From: Bdellovibrionaceae bacterium UBA3535
GTDB lineage: Bacteria > Bdellovibrionota > Bdellovibrionia > Bdellovibrionales > UBA840
DNA length: 64,000 bases
Assembly: GCA_002376845.1 (NCBI GenBank)
Contig: DFOS01000015.1
Coordinates: 62,001-126,000 of the forward strand
Direction of reading: 5' to 3'
Made by a program: the position numbers and the translations under genes
Notes under the pieces: generated by a model
What the model was told of the DNA's origin: nothing
The model's database searches: none
What the model saw: the letters and a program-made list of their open reading frames with translations, nothing else
Shown: piece after piece, positions 51,901 through 60,320 of the stretch
How positions within the stretch are numbered: position 1 is the first letter of the stretch
How the letters are laid out: every line of letters begins with the position of its first letter

Positions 51901-52800
51901 ATAGTCCACGCCGTATTCAGGGTGGGTTTCGCTATGCATACCTTTTTTACCATGAAGAGCATCTACATAAGCCTCCGCAACGGTATCTTTTCCTGTTCCG
52001 GGTTGTCCCATTAGCATTACTATGGAAGGCTTTTCCGCACCATAGCCCTTGATTGCAAGGGAATAGACGTAATCAGCAAAATGTTGTACGGCTTCGGGTT
52101 GACCTTTAACATTGCTAGCAATCTTTTCGCTAATTTGTTTCGCCCTCTCCATATCCATCACAAATTCTTTTGGAATTTCATATGGGTCCGTATTTTTTGA
52201 TTCCTTACCTATGTTTTTTTGGTTGTAAGGGGGTGGTGCCTTCGAATTGCTCATAAACTCTATAGCAGAAGGAACGCGGTTATTATGCTTTTGGATGTTT
52301 TTTACTAAATTGGTTAACTTTCGATGCCATTCATTATAATTCGGATTCAAGGATAGATTCATTTCAAAAGTTATTAGAATCTCTCGCAATTCATTGAGTA
52401 CATCAATTTCGATGGATTGCTCTAAATCAGGAGCATAAACATTTAAATATCTTATAGGTCTTTGCGATAAATGGTTTAAAAGCATACTAATATGGCGATC
52501 GCCAAGTATGCGCTCATTTTTGCTTGCATTTTGTCTATAGGTTTCAACCTCTAAAGCAAAACGGTTGTAAGCCTGCATGATAAATTCACCAACATTGTAC
52601 TTTCCTAGTAGCTGTAGATCTTCTTTCTTGATGATGGACTGTCGATTTTCAATATAGTCATCTAATGAAGGGTTGTACAAATTTTCGTATACGACAAAAG
52701 CTTCAGGCGGGATACGGTCCATAGCCGGAAGCTTCATTGTAAACATACTAAAAAAGACAAAGACAATCAGTCCACAGACACTGGAATACTTTTGTTGCAT
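48946..52800 (-). CDS. Giant tandem-AAA+ / M41 metalloprotease fusion with signal-like N terminus
   Basis: 1284 residues from the ATG at 52800 (AGGG six bases upstream). Order: hydrophobic segment about 8-26 ending LPAMD; an unfamiliar region about 30-210; AAA+ module 1 with Walker A GQPGTGKD (265-272) and Walker B VIFINEE (373-379); AAA+ module 2 with Walker A GPTSTGKS (692-699) and Walker B VIFNFEE (757-763); then an FtsH-type M41 peptidase with HEVGH (1013-1017) and the third ligand Asp1099 in QNDIQRAT. Modules resemble ClpB/ClpA. Asp replaces Ser/Thr in the first Walker A, and both Walker B Asp positions are altered. FtsH has one AAA+ module and two membrane helices, so this is a different design. 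Location unclear. Confidence 0.8.
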   Translation of the reverse strand: MQQKYSSVCGLIVFVFFSMFTMKLPAMDRIPPEAFVVYENLYNPSLDDYIENRQSIIKKEDLQLLGKYNVGEFIMQAYNRFALEVETYRQNASKNERILGDRHISMLLNHLSQRPIRYLNVYAPDLEQSIEIDVLNELREILITFEMNLSLNPNYNEWHRKLTNLVKNIQKHNNRVPSAIEFMSNSKAPPPYNQKNIGKESKNTDPYEIPKEFVMDMERAKQISEKIASNVKGQPEAVQHFADYVYSLAIKGYGAEKPSIVMLMGQPGTGKDTVAEAYVDALHGKKGMHSETHPEYGVDYMFRIERIAKEADIWSLLGSATGYVGSSEIPAFLRYLVLFSGGKYYISQGAIKRNHNWKPGMVMEGYYPPEMGVIFINEEHDWSKRAKNLVLKELLEKGRVKVNSPGQGGVSSMTFSGKIIAASNIGIDLVTSRNLDGSRNGPPLSYEEMSRLHEVYGPDKQKLGDAMLNANMLYAKDAGEGERGYTEEYVNRIPPESRILMRPLSPESLREILTIKMREVAEKWANNRGELGKIYLTWDEKIKDAMMRNIIAEDNARPLDDRIQSFVEKPLYDAIRENKVNIDGKDKHFFLDVKRNADRTSNLVVHEGNKRGTPAFEQFITASLSEKPAEKISKKELNELFKLEEKMKRRVFGADRAIEALADAVVLVESDKTKPNGHEKAKESSKAMFLLGPTSTGKSETMKALADALGKELVTIDFNQISGPHDMKKLFYGYHDSYGRAVPSVFMKEYDKHNGNVIFNFEEFANLTFKGLGGELMALYDILREETVTSFVDNKARSMKNVIIGMPGNVGQEWYEGIPKDIPMVEQMDARQKIYEMAMANPSVQRKTLEKAFTEAFVARIGLNRVFFYAPHTFKSLRQLSMLKLNKKLADMKARDSAPGWEIEFASEKDYLRMVEMIERHGFNVGEQGASIDKYVKDVFGTKLHMLLLKNAESDTKVVLRVPDNSNEKFEKEFVVNVEIEGEKEARDLLLPKRSEERVIRSRPEDKISTAYHEVGHHLTNKVLLGDKYKQVLVTIEPGVMQFADQFIRYLGMAEVKKVEHASYTREMAIKEMAFLLGGAKAQEIITEYNRADAGKQNDIQRATKIAVKAITEFGISPEWGNRFVAEKDINNLDDASKAKLNRLVDEMLLEADRLAEKVLVLNFKQVLAPLAVMLAKKGTLTEKDFNAFYEKHGDKIIYPEDVNYNVRMKRNKSRANTETIGHNHILRPDVPRPADHEVIDLEKKVEQRKADQVRDVKIAADAPILGFRTKLLEHGGGSCKSLF

Positions 52801-53066
52801 AATAAACCCTGTTTTTGTTGTAGTGGTTAGGAAAGACTGAATCTTAATATTTGATTTGAGAGTCCCCCGCCCCATGTTCCCTATGGACAAGATAATTAGC
52901 AATTCTATTAGGATTCTATAAGTGAGAAATCGCACCTTGTAATATATTGCTACTAGATACTGATAGCTAATTGAAAGCATAATGAATCCTTATGAGCCTT
53001 GACAAGAAGCCTTTATTTCAGGCATATTTTTGTAGCTTTTATTTTATTGGAACAGGAGATTATTAT

Positions 53067-53522
53067 ATGGATTTACCTCTACACCCCATGATGGTGCATT
53101 TGCCCTTAGGATTGGTTGTGGTTTTGCCCGTAGTAACTGCAATTTTTTTCATTTTATATCGTATGCAATTTTTGAACAAAGCAAGTTATGTATTGATTTT
53201 GGTTTTGCACAGTTTTCTCTTAGGCGGTGCCTATATCGCCGAAGAAACAGGGGAAGAGGATGAGGATCTTGTAGAGCAAGTGGTGGCAGAGCACTACATT
53301 GAAGACCATGAAGAAAAGGCTGAGGCATTTGTAGCAGCGGTAACAGTATCCTTTGTTTTGCATCTTGTGTTTTTCTTTCTACCTATGGGAGCTGCTTTTC
53401 ATGCAGGCTTGGTACTTGCCCTAGTTATGCAGGCGGGACTCATCTACTTTGCCTATGAGGTAGGGCATGCGGGTGCGGTATTGGTTTATGAGCATGGCGC
53501 TGCCGAAGCTCATAGGCAGTAA
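53067..53522 (+). CDS. Four-helix membrane protein, DUF2231-like
   Basis: 151 residues from the ATG at 53067, chosen because AGGAGA precedes it; an earlier ATG gives an unlikely leader. The start LPLHPMMVHLPLGLVVVLPVV is the DUF2231 signature. Four membrane segments with an acidic loop (EETGEEDEDLVEQVVAEH) and His residues that suggest metal or haem contact. Function unknown. Divergent from the giant AAA+/M41 gene, with 266 bases between starts. Confidence 0.72.
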   Translation: MDLPLHPMMVHLPLGLVVVLPVVTAIFFILYRMQFLNKASYVLILVLHSFLLGGAYIAEETGEEDEDLVEQVVAEHYIEDHEEKAEAFVAAVTVSFVLHLVFFFLPMGAAFHAGLVLALVMQAGLIYFAYEVGHAGAVLVYEHGAAEAHRQ

Positions 53523-53607
53523 TCCGTGTAAAAGTTTTGGTCTATCGTTAGAGGCTTCTGCGGCCTCATGAATGTCAGATATAATAGATAAGGTCTTAGA
53601 GCTGGAT

Positions 53608-53624
53608 TGTATCAAAATGATACA
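53608..53624. promoter_or_regulatory. Perfect 7-3-7 palindrome, candidate operator
   Basis: TGTATCA-AAA-TGATACA is a perfect inverted repeat in the gap 42 bases before the gene at 53666. The arm length and spacing suit a dimeric helix-turn-helix repressor. No T run follows, so it is unlikely to be a terminator. Confidence 0.5.
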
Positions 53625-53665
53625 GGCATAAAGCTTGCTTCTAATTATGGTGGGCAGGGGGTATT

Positions 53666-54649
53666 ATGCTATTATTGATCCTAGCTATAAGCTTATTAAA
53701 AGCAGAAGGGCCAAGTCTTTGTACGAAGGCAAATGCGCTATCTGTTTTGGCGGATAATAATAAGCAACTGATACATACTAAGAAATTGCAAAACCTGATT
53801 CAAAATGCAGATACCAAGGAATCAAATTGGTGTCTTGTAGAAAGTGTTTTGAAAAAAAGTGGCAACCAAAACGGTTTGGATGAATGGTTAACTGTGCGAG
53901 ATATCTTGAATAGTGACCTAGAAGCGGTTACTGCACAAGGTTTGATGCTGGTCGATCATTTAATAGATAATGCTTCCAACGGCAATGAAGTGGATGAGTC
54001 AAAGTGGATCTCTTTAATATTAAAGCGAGAAGTTGTTATCGATAACACAGAAAAGTTAAATCTTATTAAAACAGTATTTACCAATGCGGCCGTATCCAAT
54101 CAAATGGATGATAATAAGCTGTTTCGTATTATTGCCAGTATAGATGAAATTGATAAAGATAAAAAAGATTTCTTACAAGCGGCGATTTATACTTCCCAAC
54201 GTAAGGGAGTGCAGAGTCGTACAGTGGTTTTATCTTCATTGGAAAATTTAAAAAAGTATGGGCAGGACTTTTTAGATTCAATTGGCTACGATAAAATGAA
54301 GCTCTATACCATATTGTTTTTAGGGGAAAGGCAGCATAACCGGGTGAAAGAAGCAGCTATATACAGCGGCCTAGAAGAAGTTGTAATTTTTGAAGAGCAG
54401 GAATACCTATGTTTGGCCTCCAAGTTGATTCATTATTTAGATAAAAAAACCAAAGATCAGCCTAGGTATATGGCAAACAATCAGGCGAGTAAAATGCTAA
54501 CGGACTCTACAAGAAAAAATTGCAAAGGCATTCCCATTTTGAATGAAAATGAAATTGATAAGCACATAGATAAGGAATTAAAATCTGCAAAAGAAGAGTA
54601 TGAGCGTCATAATCAAAAGCCTCTGCAGAAAATCTCTTTAGCACCATAG
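53666..54649 (+). CDS. Secreted, mainly helical protein of unknown function
   Basis: 327 residues. A short signal peptide (MLLLILAISLLKAEG) follows a GCAGGGGG site. The rest is polar and helix-rich, with four or five cysteines (PSLCTKAN, WCLVES, EYLCLASK, RKNCKG) likely paired. No recognised family. A palindromic operator-like element lies just upstream, and a glyoxalase II-like gene follows 22 bases later. Confidence 0.65.
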   Translation: MLLLILAISLLKAEGPSLCTKANALSVLADNNKQLIHTKKLQNLIQNADTKESNWCLVESVLKKSGNQNGLDEWLTVRDILNSDLEAVTAQGLMLVDHLIDNASNGNEVDESKWISLILKREVVIDNTEKLNLIKTVFTNAAVSNQMDDNKLFRIIASIDEIDKDKKDFLQAAIYTSQRKGVQSRTVVLSSLENLKKYGQDFLDSIGYDKMKLYTILFLGERQHNRVKEAAIYSGLEEVVIFEEQEYLCLASKLIHYLDKKTKDQPRYMANNQASKMLTDSTRKNCKGIPILNENEIDKHIDKELKSAKEEYERHNQKPLQKISLAP

Positions 54650-54671
54650 ACTTTTCTTGTACCATTAGATT

Positions 54672-55427
54672 ATGCAAATCCAGACTCTGTTTTGTCATAA
54701 TTCATTAAGAAACCTAATCCACATTTTTTATGATGAATCCACAAATGAAGCCATATGTGTAGATCCCTTTGATGCGGATCAAGCTTATGACTTTGTTCAG
54801 AAAAACAAGCTACAGCTAAAATACATTATCAATACCCACGAGCATTTTGATCACATACGTGGTAATCAATCATTAAAAGAAAAAACAGGCGCACAAATTT
54901 ATAGTGTCAATGGTGTGCGAAATATAGATAAAAAAATATTAGATCAACAAGAGCTGATCCTGGGGAATATAAAGATTCAATTTTTTCATACGCCAGGTCA
55001 CACATTGAATCATATTAGCTTTTTGGCAAATGATGAGAATCTATTTTGTGGGGACATGCTGTTTAATGCAGGGGTAGGGCGCTGCTCCAATGGGGGGGAC
55101 GTTACGACTATGTATCATACCTTTCAGTCTTTCTTTGCCAAATTGCCGGGATCTACCAAAATATACCCTGGCCATGATTATATTGAAAACAATCTAAACT
55201 TTGCGAAACAACGAGAGCCTAGCAATAAGAGTCTTGATCTTATGCTAGGACAAGCAAAAAGTCTGCGCGGTAAGGATCAATTTATTGTTACCAGCATGCA
55301 GCAGGAGCGATCCTACAACCCTTTTTTGCGCTTAGATTCCAAGGAAATCCAAGAGCGTTGTCAAAGTATCGACGCAACGCCGGAAGAAACCTTTAAATGC
55401 TTACGGCGACTGCGAGATGAATGGTAA
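54672..55427 (+). CDS. Hydroxyacylglutathione hydrolase-like MBL-fold protein (glyoxalase II)
   Basis: 251 residues. The metallo-beta-lactamase metal motif is THEHFDH, followed by TPGHT, FCGDMLF and the C-terminal YPGHDYIENNLNFA. The last block and length match glyoxalase II, which cleaves S-lactoylglutathione in methylglyoxal removal. A final EETFKCLRRLRDEW helix is typical of GloB. Glutathione use fits the hybrid peroxiredoxin-glutaredoxin in this window. No signal peptide. Confidence 0.9.
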   Translation: MQIQTLFCHNSLRNLIHIFYDESTNEAICVDPFDADQAYDFVQKNKLQLKYIINTHEHFDHIRGNQSLKEKTGAQIYSVNGVRNIDKKILDQQELILGNIKIQFFHTPGHTLNHISFLANDENLFCGDMLFNAGVGRCSNGGDVTTMYHTFQSFFAKLPGSTKIYPGHDYIENNLNFAKQREPSNKSLDLMLGQAKSLRGKDQFIVTSMQQERSYNPFLRLDSKEIQERCQSIDATPEETFKCLRRLRDEW

Positions 55428-55481
55428 AATCTTTTTGGACCATAGCACGAATTGCTTTTTTGTGATGGCCTAGGAGATTGG

Positions 55482-55835
55482 ATGAAACTATTTCTTGCAG
55501 CAGTATTACTTTTTGCTTTTGCGCAAACCTTAACCACTGAGGAAAAAGAGTCCATTGTTAGGGGAGATATTTTTCAGGTGGAATACAATTATGGCAATGA
55601 ATACGTAGAGCTGAAGTTATCTGGCTACAAATTGGCCGATGTTAATTGGAAGGATTTGCGTGTAGAGGCGTACTCTTTAGAAAATCAAATTCAAGAATTT
55701 AAAAATATTCAGGCTGGGGTGCCGATTAAGATCAAGCGTTCCTACTTATTGAAGCAGCCAGCAGAACTCCGCTTGCGAATACGCTATCAAGATAAAATGG
55801 ACGAATTAAAGATACCTTTGGATGATTCGTTTTAG
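55482..55835 (+). CDS. Small secreted beta-rich protein of unknown function
   Basis: 117 residues from the ATG at 55482, preceded by TAGGAGA. Signal peptide MKLFLAAVLLFAFAQ. The mature part is one small all-beta domain (FQVEYNYGNEYVELKLSG, AELRLRIRYQDK). No family recognised. Convergent with the large lipoprotein gene, overlapping by four bases. Confidence 0.65.
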   Translation: MKLFLAAVLLFAFAQTLTTEEKESIVRGDIFQVEYNYGNEYVELKLSGYKLADVNWKDLRVEAYSLENQIQEFKNIQAGVPIKIKRSYLLKQPAELRLRIRYQDKMDELKIPLDDSF

Positions 55836-58291
55836 TCTATAGGAGCGGCTTGCTCTAGCAAAGTCATCGCATCCTCATTGGGTATATAAACCCCTGGGTA
55901 AACAGGCAAACCTAAATCTGTAAACTGATCGTAGGCCTTTTTCATATGCTCATTTGGCCCACCCTTTTTTATATCCATCTCATCATTTTCTGGCATCATA
56001 CTTAGAAAGTACTCGAAATCCTCAAATTGTTGCTTGCCTCGCAAAGACAATACCCATGCTAAGGTCGCCGAGCTAAAAGGGTCGGTAAGGGCGCCGCGGC
56101 CACGAAAGGTTTGGTTAATAAAATAGTAGTAATCATTAAGCGCTATTTCTTCTTTTAAATAGGTCGTGTCTTCACAGATCAAAATCCCATTTTTATTTAT
56201 ATTCCACGGATTGTTCCTATAGCCAAAGAAGCCGCGGTTACTTAAAGACATAATTTCTGTTAAAGAACCATTCTTCATATGAATAGCGGCACAGCGTTGA
56301 AAGCTTTTGGTATAGAATAAAAGTTTCTGTTCTTCTACAGTTAAAAAATTCACATTATTGGTATGCACCTCTACTCCGCGCGAGCGTTCTGCATGGTACA
56401 TATTGTATATAGCTCCACCAGCACCAATGGAGATCACAGGTATGGATGGGGAAGCTCCACTTCGAATTTCATACCCTTTGATTTCGGAGTTTGCACGCAC
56501 AGCATGGAAGGAGGAGCCAATATTGTATAAAGTCTCTTTACTATCCATGGTAATTACTTTTTTAGATGGACTTAGGTTCATTAGTAGTGGGCGAATTTGA
56601 AAGTTTTGCTCAATTTTATGTGTATCAATTAAAAAACGACTCATGCTATTGGTTGCTTTTTGTGACATAAAATTGCGGTTTGCATCTTTGCAATTGTCAT
56701 TTAGTAGGTCCAAATATTTGTCACTTGGCTCAGGATTGAATGAGTCGTCATATAAATATTCTGACCAAATATCACATAACAAATCATTTTCTTTTAAGCT
56801 TAGCTTTTGCTGTTTATAGGTTTTAGCTAATATCGTTTTAAGATCTTCAATTTGTCTGGCATTCAGCTTTTCATTGTTTTGGTGGACAGCTACATACATT
56901 AAGTTGTTAGTGTCGGCATATAGTTTAGGATCATCGCTTTTACGCACTTCTTGATTTAAGTTGTCACGTAAAGTTTTTGACATTTTAACATATTCCGCTG
57001 GTTTTAAGTTTAAATAACTATGATAGTATGTTGGGATTCTAGATTTTAGCTCGCTAAGTTCGTGGGGACGCTTGATAATGCCATCGATACTAGTGTTGGT
57101 ACCTAGATCTCTTAGTATAACATTAAAAGCAAAGCGTGCCGGCGGAATTCTTTGCATCTCTTCTGAATTATGACTTTTCTCTTTGGATCTTACAGGCTTA
57201 ATGTCAATAATTAAAAGGCTGCGGCTAAGTTTGATGGCGGGGTTGCGAAGCTCAATCTTCTTTATATAATCAATAACACCGTCATAGGACTTGGCTCTAA
57301 TAGTATCAGAGTCAATATATACACTTTTTTCTTCTCCATTATAATGCCCAAAGGACATATGTTTTCCGTGCGCACTTAAAAAAGTGGTTGTGATTTCAAA
57401 CTCAGAATCCTTTACGTTTAGATAAGCAGATTGTCCGCCTGAACGAGGATTGGGCAACTTGTACTTCAGGTTAAACTCCACTCTGTAGTTCAATTTTAGT
57501 TCGGCGTGCAAAGCATTTCGTACATCCCATTCTTCAACGGGCGTCTTTGACATAGCGATGGATTTTACCAGAAAAAAGCCGCCGCTTGTGTCCTGCGCGC
57601 TTTGCTTTTTTGCCGTTTGCTCTTGTTCTGACTCTAGTTTTGGCTCTTGTTCTGGCTCTTTCTGACTGCGTTGCTCATCTTCTGCTGTCTGGTCTTCAGC
57701 AATGACTTCAGCGTCATTAGATAGATCATGATTCTTTTGTTTCAATACTTGTGCTGCATAATATTCCGAATAGGTAGTATGCGCACTAAGGTTTATATTT
57801 GTTTCTTTGGTAAGATCATGCACCGGGCTTTTGGATTTGCCGGTATAATCCTGCCAAGGATCGATGGTAAACAATAGATCGGTGCTACCACGAATTAGAT
57901 CTAAACCAATTATTTTTCTTCTTAATAATAATTCGGAACTACCTTGGCTATTTACCGGCATATTATAAAAATCGATTTCAAAAGTTTCCGTCCAGTGCAG
58001 GCTGCCATCTGCCTCCGAGATAAGGCTTTCTACTACCTCGCCTTCTTCATTTAATATTTGAAATTTAAGGCCCCGAATGCTTTCCGTTGTTTTTAAATTG
58101 GTTAGTTTGGTGGTGAAGCTGTAAGCTATTTTCTTAGGATTATTAGAATCATCCCATTCTACAATATTTTTATCGGCAATTAATTTGCTGGCTTGAAAAC
58201 TAGCTCCAGATTGCGGCTCCTGTTTGCTGGGGCTACAGGCAACAGCAGAAAAGCACAATAATAATAGAATGGTTCGAGTCCAAGTTTTAAT
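55832..58291 (-). CDS. Large lipoprotein, apparent ATT start
   Basis: 819 residues if started at ATT (58291). The frame opens after a TAG stop and contains no ATG, GTG or TTG before 58258. A TTG at 58258 would leave only seven residues before the lipobox Cys. ATT at 58291 has GGAG six bases upstream and gives a full lipoprotein signal: KTWTR, then ILLLLCFSAVAC. The protein has an acidic Glu/Gln-rich linker (about residues 200-230) between an N-terminal domain and a long C-terminal region with beta-rich parts. Function unknown. Confidence 0.72.
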   Translation of the reverse strand: MKTWTRTILLLLCFSAVACSPSKQEPQSGASFQASKLIADKNIVEWDDSNNPKKIAYSFTTKLTNLKTTESIRGLKFQILNEEGEVVESLISEADGSLHWTETFEIDFYNMPVNSQGSSELLLRRKIIGLDLIRGSTDLLFTIDPWQDYTGKSKSPVHDLTKETNINLSAHTTYSEYYAAQVLKQKNHDLSNDAEVIAEDQTAEDEQRSQKEPEQEPKLESEQEQTAKKQSAQDTSGGFFLVKSIAMSKTPVEEWDVRNALHAELKLNYRVEFNLKYKLPNPRSGGQSAYLNVKDSEFEITTTFLSAHGKHMSFGHYNGEEKSVYIDSDTIRAKSYDGVIDYIKKIELRNPAIKLSRSLLIIDIKPVRSKEKSHNSEEMQRIPPARFAFNVILRDLGTNTSIDGIIKRPHELSELKSRIPTYYHSYLNLKPAEYVKMSKTLRDNLNQEVRKSDDPKLYADTNNLMYVAVHQNNEKLNARQIEDLKTILAKTYKQQKLSLKENDLLCDIWSEYLYDDSFNPEPSDKYLDLLNDNCKDANRNFMSQKATNSMSRFLIDTHKIEQNFQIRPLLMNLSPSKKVITMDSKETLYNIGSSFHAVRANSEIKGYEIRSGASPSIPVISIGAGGAIYNMYHAERSRGVEVHTNNVNFLTVEEQKLLFYTKSFQRCAAIHMKNGSLTEIMSLSNRGFFGYRNNPWNINKNGILICEDTTYLKEEIALNDYYYFINQTFRGRGALTDPFSSATLAWVLSLRGKQQFEDFEYFLSMMPENDEMDIKKGGPNEHMKKAYDQFTDLGLPVYPGVYIPNEDAMTLLEQAAPID

Positions 58292-58415
58292 TGCTAGCTC
58301 CTTTTTTCTTCTCTACAATCTAAAAAATAGATCACTGCCATATAAGGTTCAAATTTCATGCCGCTGAAATGGCCCTATATTGCAGCTAAAAGGCAAATCC
58401 TCAAAAGGTGACAAA

Positions 58416-59534
58416 TTGCGCTTAACAATGTGCCTATTTTTGATATTAATCAGTTATATTAGTGCTTTAGCTAATGCGGAAGAAGGCGTTCTAGAAAGTG
58501 CTAAATCGCCAGAATTAGGCTCTTTCCTAGAGAAAAAAACCAGTCTTTCTCTGGTAGCCCGGCAATTTGATGAGGCGAACATTGATCGGGCTTCACTTGT
58601 GGGCCCGCATTTTAATTTTTCTGGCGCCTTATTTTTAGCGGACCAACAGAGCTTTGTTTTCGATGTGGTAGGAATCCAAGAATTTGGTACTAGCCAATCA
58701 CGTTTTGGGGAAAATGTTCCATCTAATGGTATATTTGCCAATGAGGCATACTTTCAGTGGCTTCGTAAGCGTTGGACGGTGGAGGCCGGTGTGATCAACC
58801 AAGGCTGGCTGGAAAATGAATTGTTATTTGAAAACCAACCCTTTCCCGCTATCAAGATGCAATATGATTGGCGCAAAGAAGAAGACAAGCGCCTAAGCCT
58901 ATTTGCTCAGTTGGCCATGCCTACCTCCACTCGTATAAAGACAAGAACCACAGCCAATCAAAAAGAGCCTACCTCCATGGTGCTGGGCTCGGAATATTTT
59001 CGTAATAAGGCAGAATATAAAGGCAAAATGAAGTTCTACTACTACAGTCTAAACAATTTGCCCAGTGAGGTAGCGGTGGAGTCCAGTGTCTTTGGCAATA
59101 GTGTTACGATACCAAGTGCTAGCACTGCTCGTTTTGATGAGGAATTTCAAGGTTTCGCTTTTGTTTTTGATTTGGAGTTGTTTCAAGAAGATCTTGTGTG
59201 GTTACTTGCTTTAAAGACTTTGCAAAATACCACAACAGAAAGCGGCTATGGCTTTGGCCAAGTAGTAAAGCTAGGGGCTCGTTACAAGTTTTACAAACGT
59301 GAGGTGACGACCAACTTTGTCTACTTTTTCAATGAGTCGGATACTTCGGTGGCAAGTTATAACTCTTACAAATATGGACATAATAATCGTTTGGGTTATG
59401 GCCTAGAAGCAAAATTAAGATACCAGGAGAATGTAGATATTCTCCTGGAAGTTTTGAGTAGTGATACGATCAACGATTCTTTGGTGCAAAACGAAATTAC
59501 TTTCTTAAATTTTGCAACGAAGTGGACTTTTTAA
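58416..59534 (+). CDS. Predicted outer-membrane beta-barrel protein
   Basis: 372 residues from TTG at 58416, preceded by AAAGGTGA; the encoded start RLTMCLFLILISYISALANA is a signal peptide. The mature chain has barrel-like strands (RWTVEAGVINQGW, LSLFAQLAMP, KMKFYYYSLNNL, VVKLGARYKFY) and ends ATKWTF. The QWLRKRWTVEAG stretch recalls porin-type proteins. No named family. Convergent with the lipoprotein gene, overlapping it by 38 bases. Confidence 0.66.
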   Translation: MRLTMCLFLILISYISALANAEEGVLESAKSPELGSFLEKKTSLSLVARQFDEANIDRASLVGPHFNFSGALFLADQQSFVFDVVGIQEFGTSQSRFGENVPSNGIFANEAYFQWLRKRWTVEAGVINQGWLENELLFENQPFPAIKMQYDWRKEEDKRLSLFAQLAMPTSTRIKTRTTANQKEPTSMVLGSEYFRNKAEYKGKMKFYYYSLNNLPSEVAVESSVFGNSVTIPSASTARFDEEFQGFAFVFDLELFQEDLVWLLALKTLQNTTTESGYGFGQVVKLGARYKFYKREVTTNFVYFFNESDTSVASYNSYKYGHNNRLGYGLEAKLRYQENVDILLEVLSSDTINDSLVQNEITFLNFATKWTF

Positions 59535-60267
59535 GCTGTTGCATCTGCGAGCTAGTTTCTTCCTCAATCGAAATGTCCAATAAAGCCATCAGCCTTTCGC
59601 AGTCATAGATGGCTTTACCCACCAGGCAACGAATTTGCTCGATTTCTTCTTCGCCAGTATTGGGGTCGAATGCACCTGTTAGATTGATTTCAGCAGAAAA
59701 CAAGCCATTAGGATTGGATTCCAAGTGCATATCGAAAGTAATCTTTGCGCGAAAGCGAAAATTGTCAAAAAAGATTTCACTATTGTTTGTCGTCAACAAT
59801 TGAAATTCATCTGCCTTCGTCAAGCGAAGCGAAACGAAGTATGCTTGCTCCAATTGAATGCTATTATTGCCTTCTGTTTGTGTCTCTTGATATTTTACAC
59901 TGCCTTGGGTGAATCCAGTAAGAGCTTGTAATTCTTGGCTGAAAACTTCTAGGGATGCTTCATACCACTCTGGCTCACCCTTTTCTGCATAATTTAAAGG
60001 GCAGTCAGCACCGTATATGTAAAGCAAATACTCATTATTTGATACAACTTCGCAATCGGCAATGAGTTCAAGAATGCGCTGACTTCTGTCGTTGAGACCT
60101 TTTTTTTGCATGCTTTTCTGATCAATGGCCCCTTGCAATGCCATAGCAGACTGATACGTATTTTCTAATTCGGGACTCATGCTTTGATTGACATTATTTG
60201 TTGCAGAATCATTGCTGCTACAGGCCAAAAGCAATAGAGGTAAAAGTATAGCTATATATTTTTTCAT
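59497..60267 (-). CDS. Lipoprotein of unknown function
   Basis: 256 residues. Signal peptide MKKYIAILLPLLLLAC with Cys16 in a standard lipobox. The first 60 mature residues are helical and Gln/Ser-rich; the later half is beta-rich (FRAKITFDMHLESNPNGLFS, AEINLTGAF) with cysteines DCEV, ADCP, RCLVGKAIYDC. No family recognised. GGAGG precedes the ATG. It follows the haem-c/TPR lipoprotein gene by 53 bases on the same strand. Confidence 0.7.
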   Translation of the reverse strand: MKKYIAILLPLLLLACSSNDSATNNVNQSMSPELENTYQSAMALQGAIDQKSMQKKGLNDRSQRILELIADCEVVSNNEYLLYIYGADCPLNYAEKGEPEWYEASLEVFSQELQALTGFTQGSVKYQETQTEGNNSIQLEQAYFVSLRLTKADEFQLLTTNNSEIFFDNFRFRAKITFDMHLESNPNGLFSAEINLTGAFDPNTGEEEIEQIRCLVGKAIYDCERLMALLDISIEEETSSQMQQLKKSTSLQNLRK

Positions 60268-60320
60268 AAAAACCCTCCGTGGTTTCTTCTATCTTACTGC
60301 TTGTTATGTAGCAGACAAGT

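Noticed and set aside
52801..52980. 60-codon extension of the giant AAA+/M41 frame
   Set aside because: It looks like untranslated AT-rich leader; the ATG at 52800 has a binding site and starts a signal-like segment.
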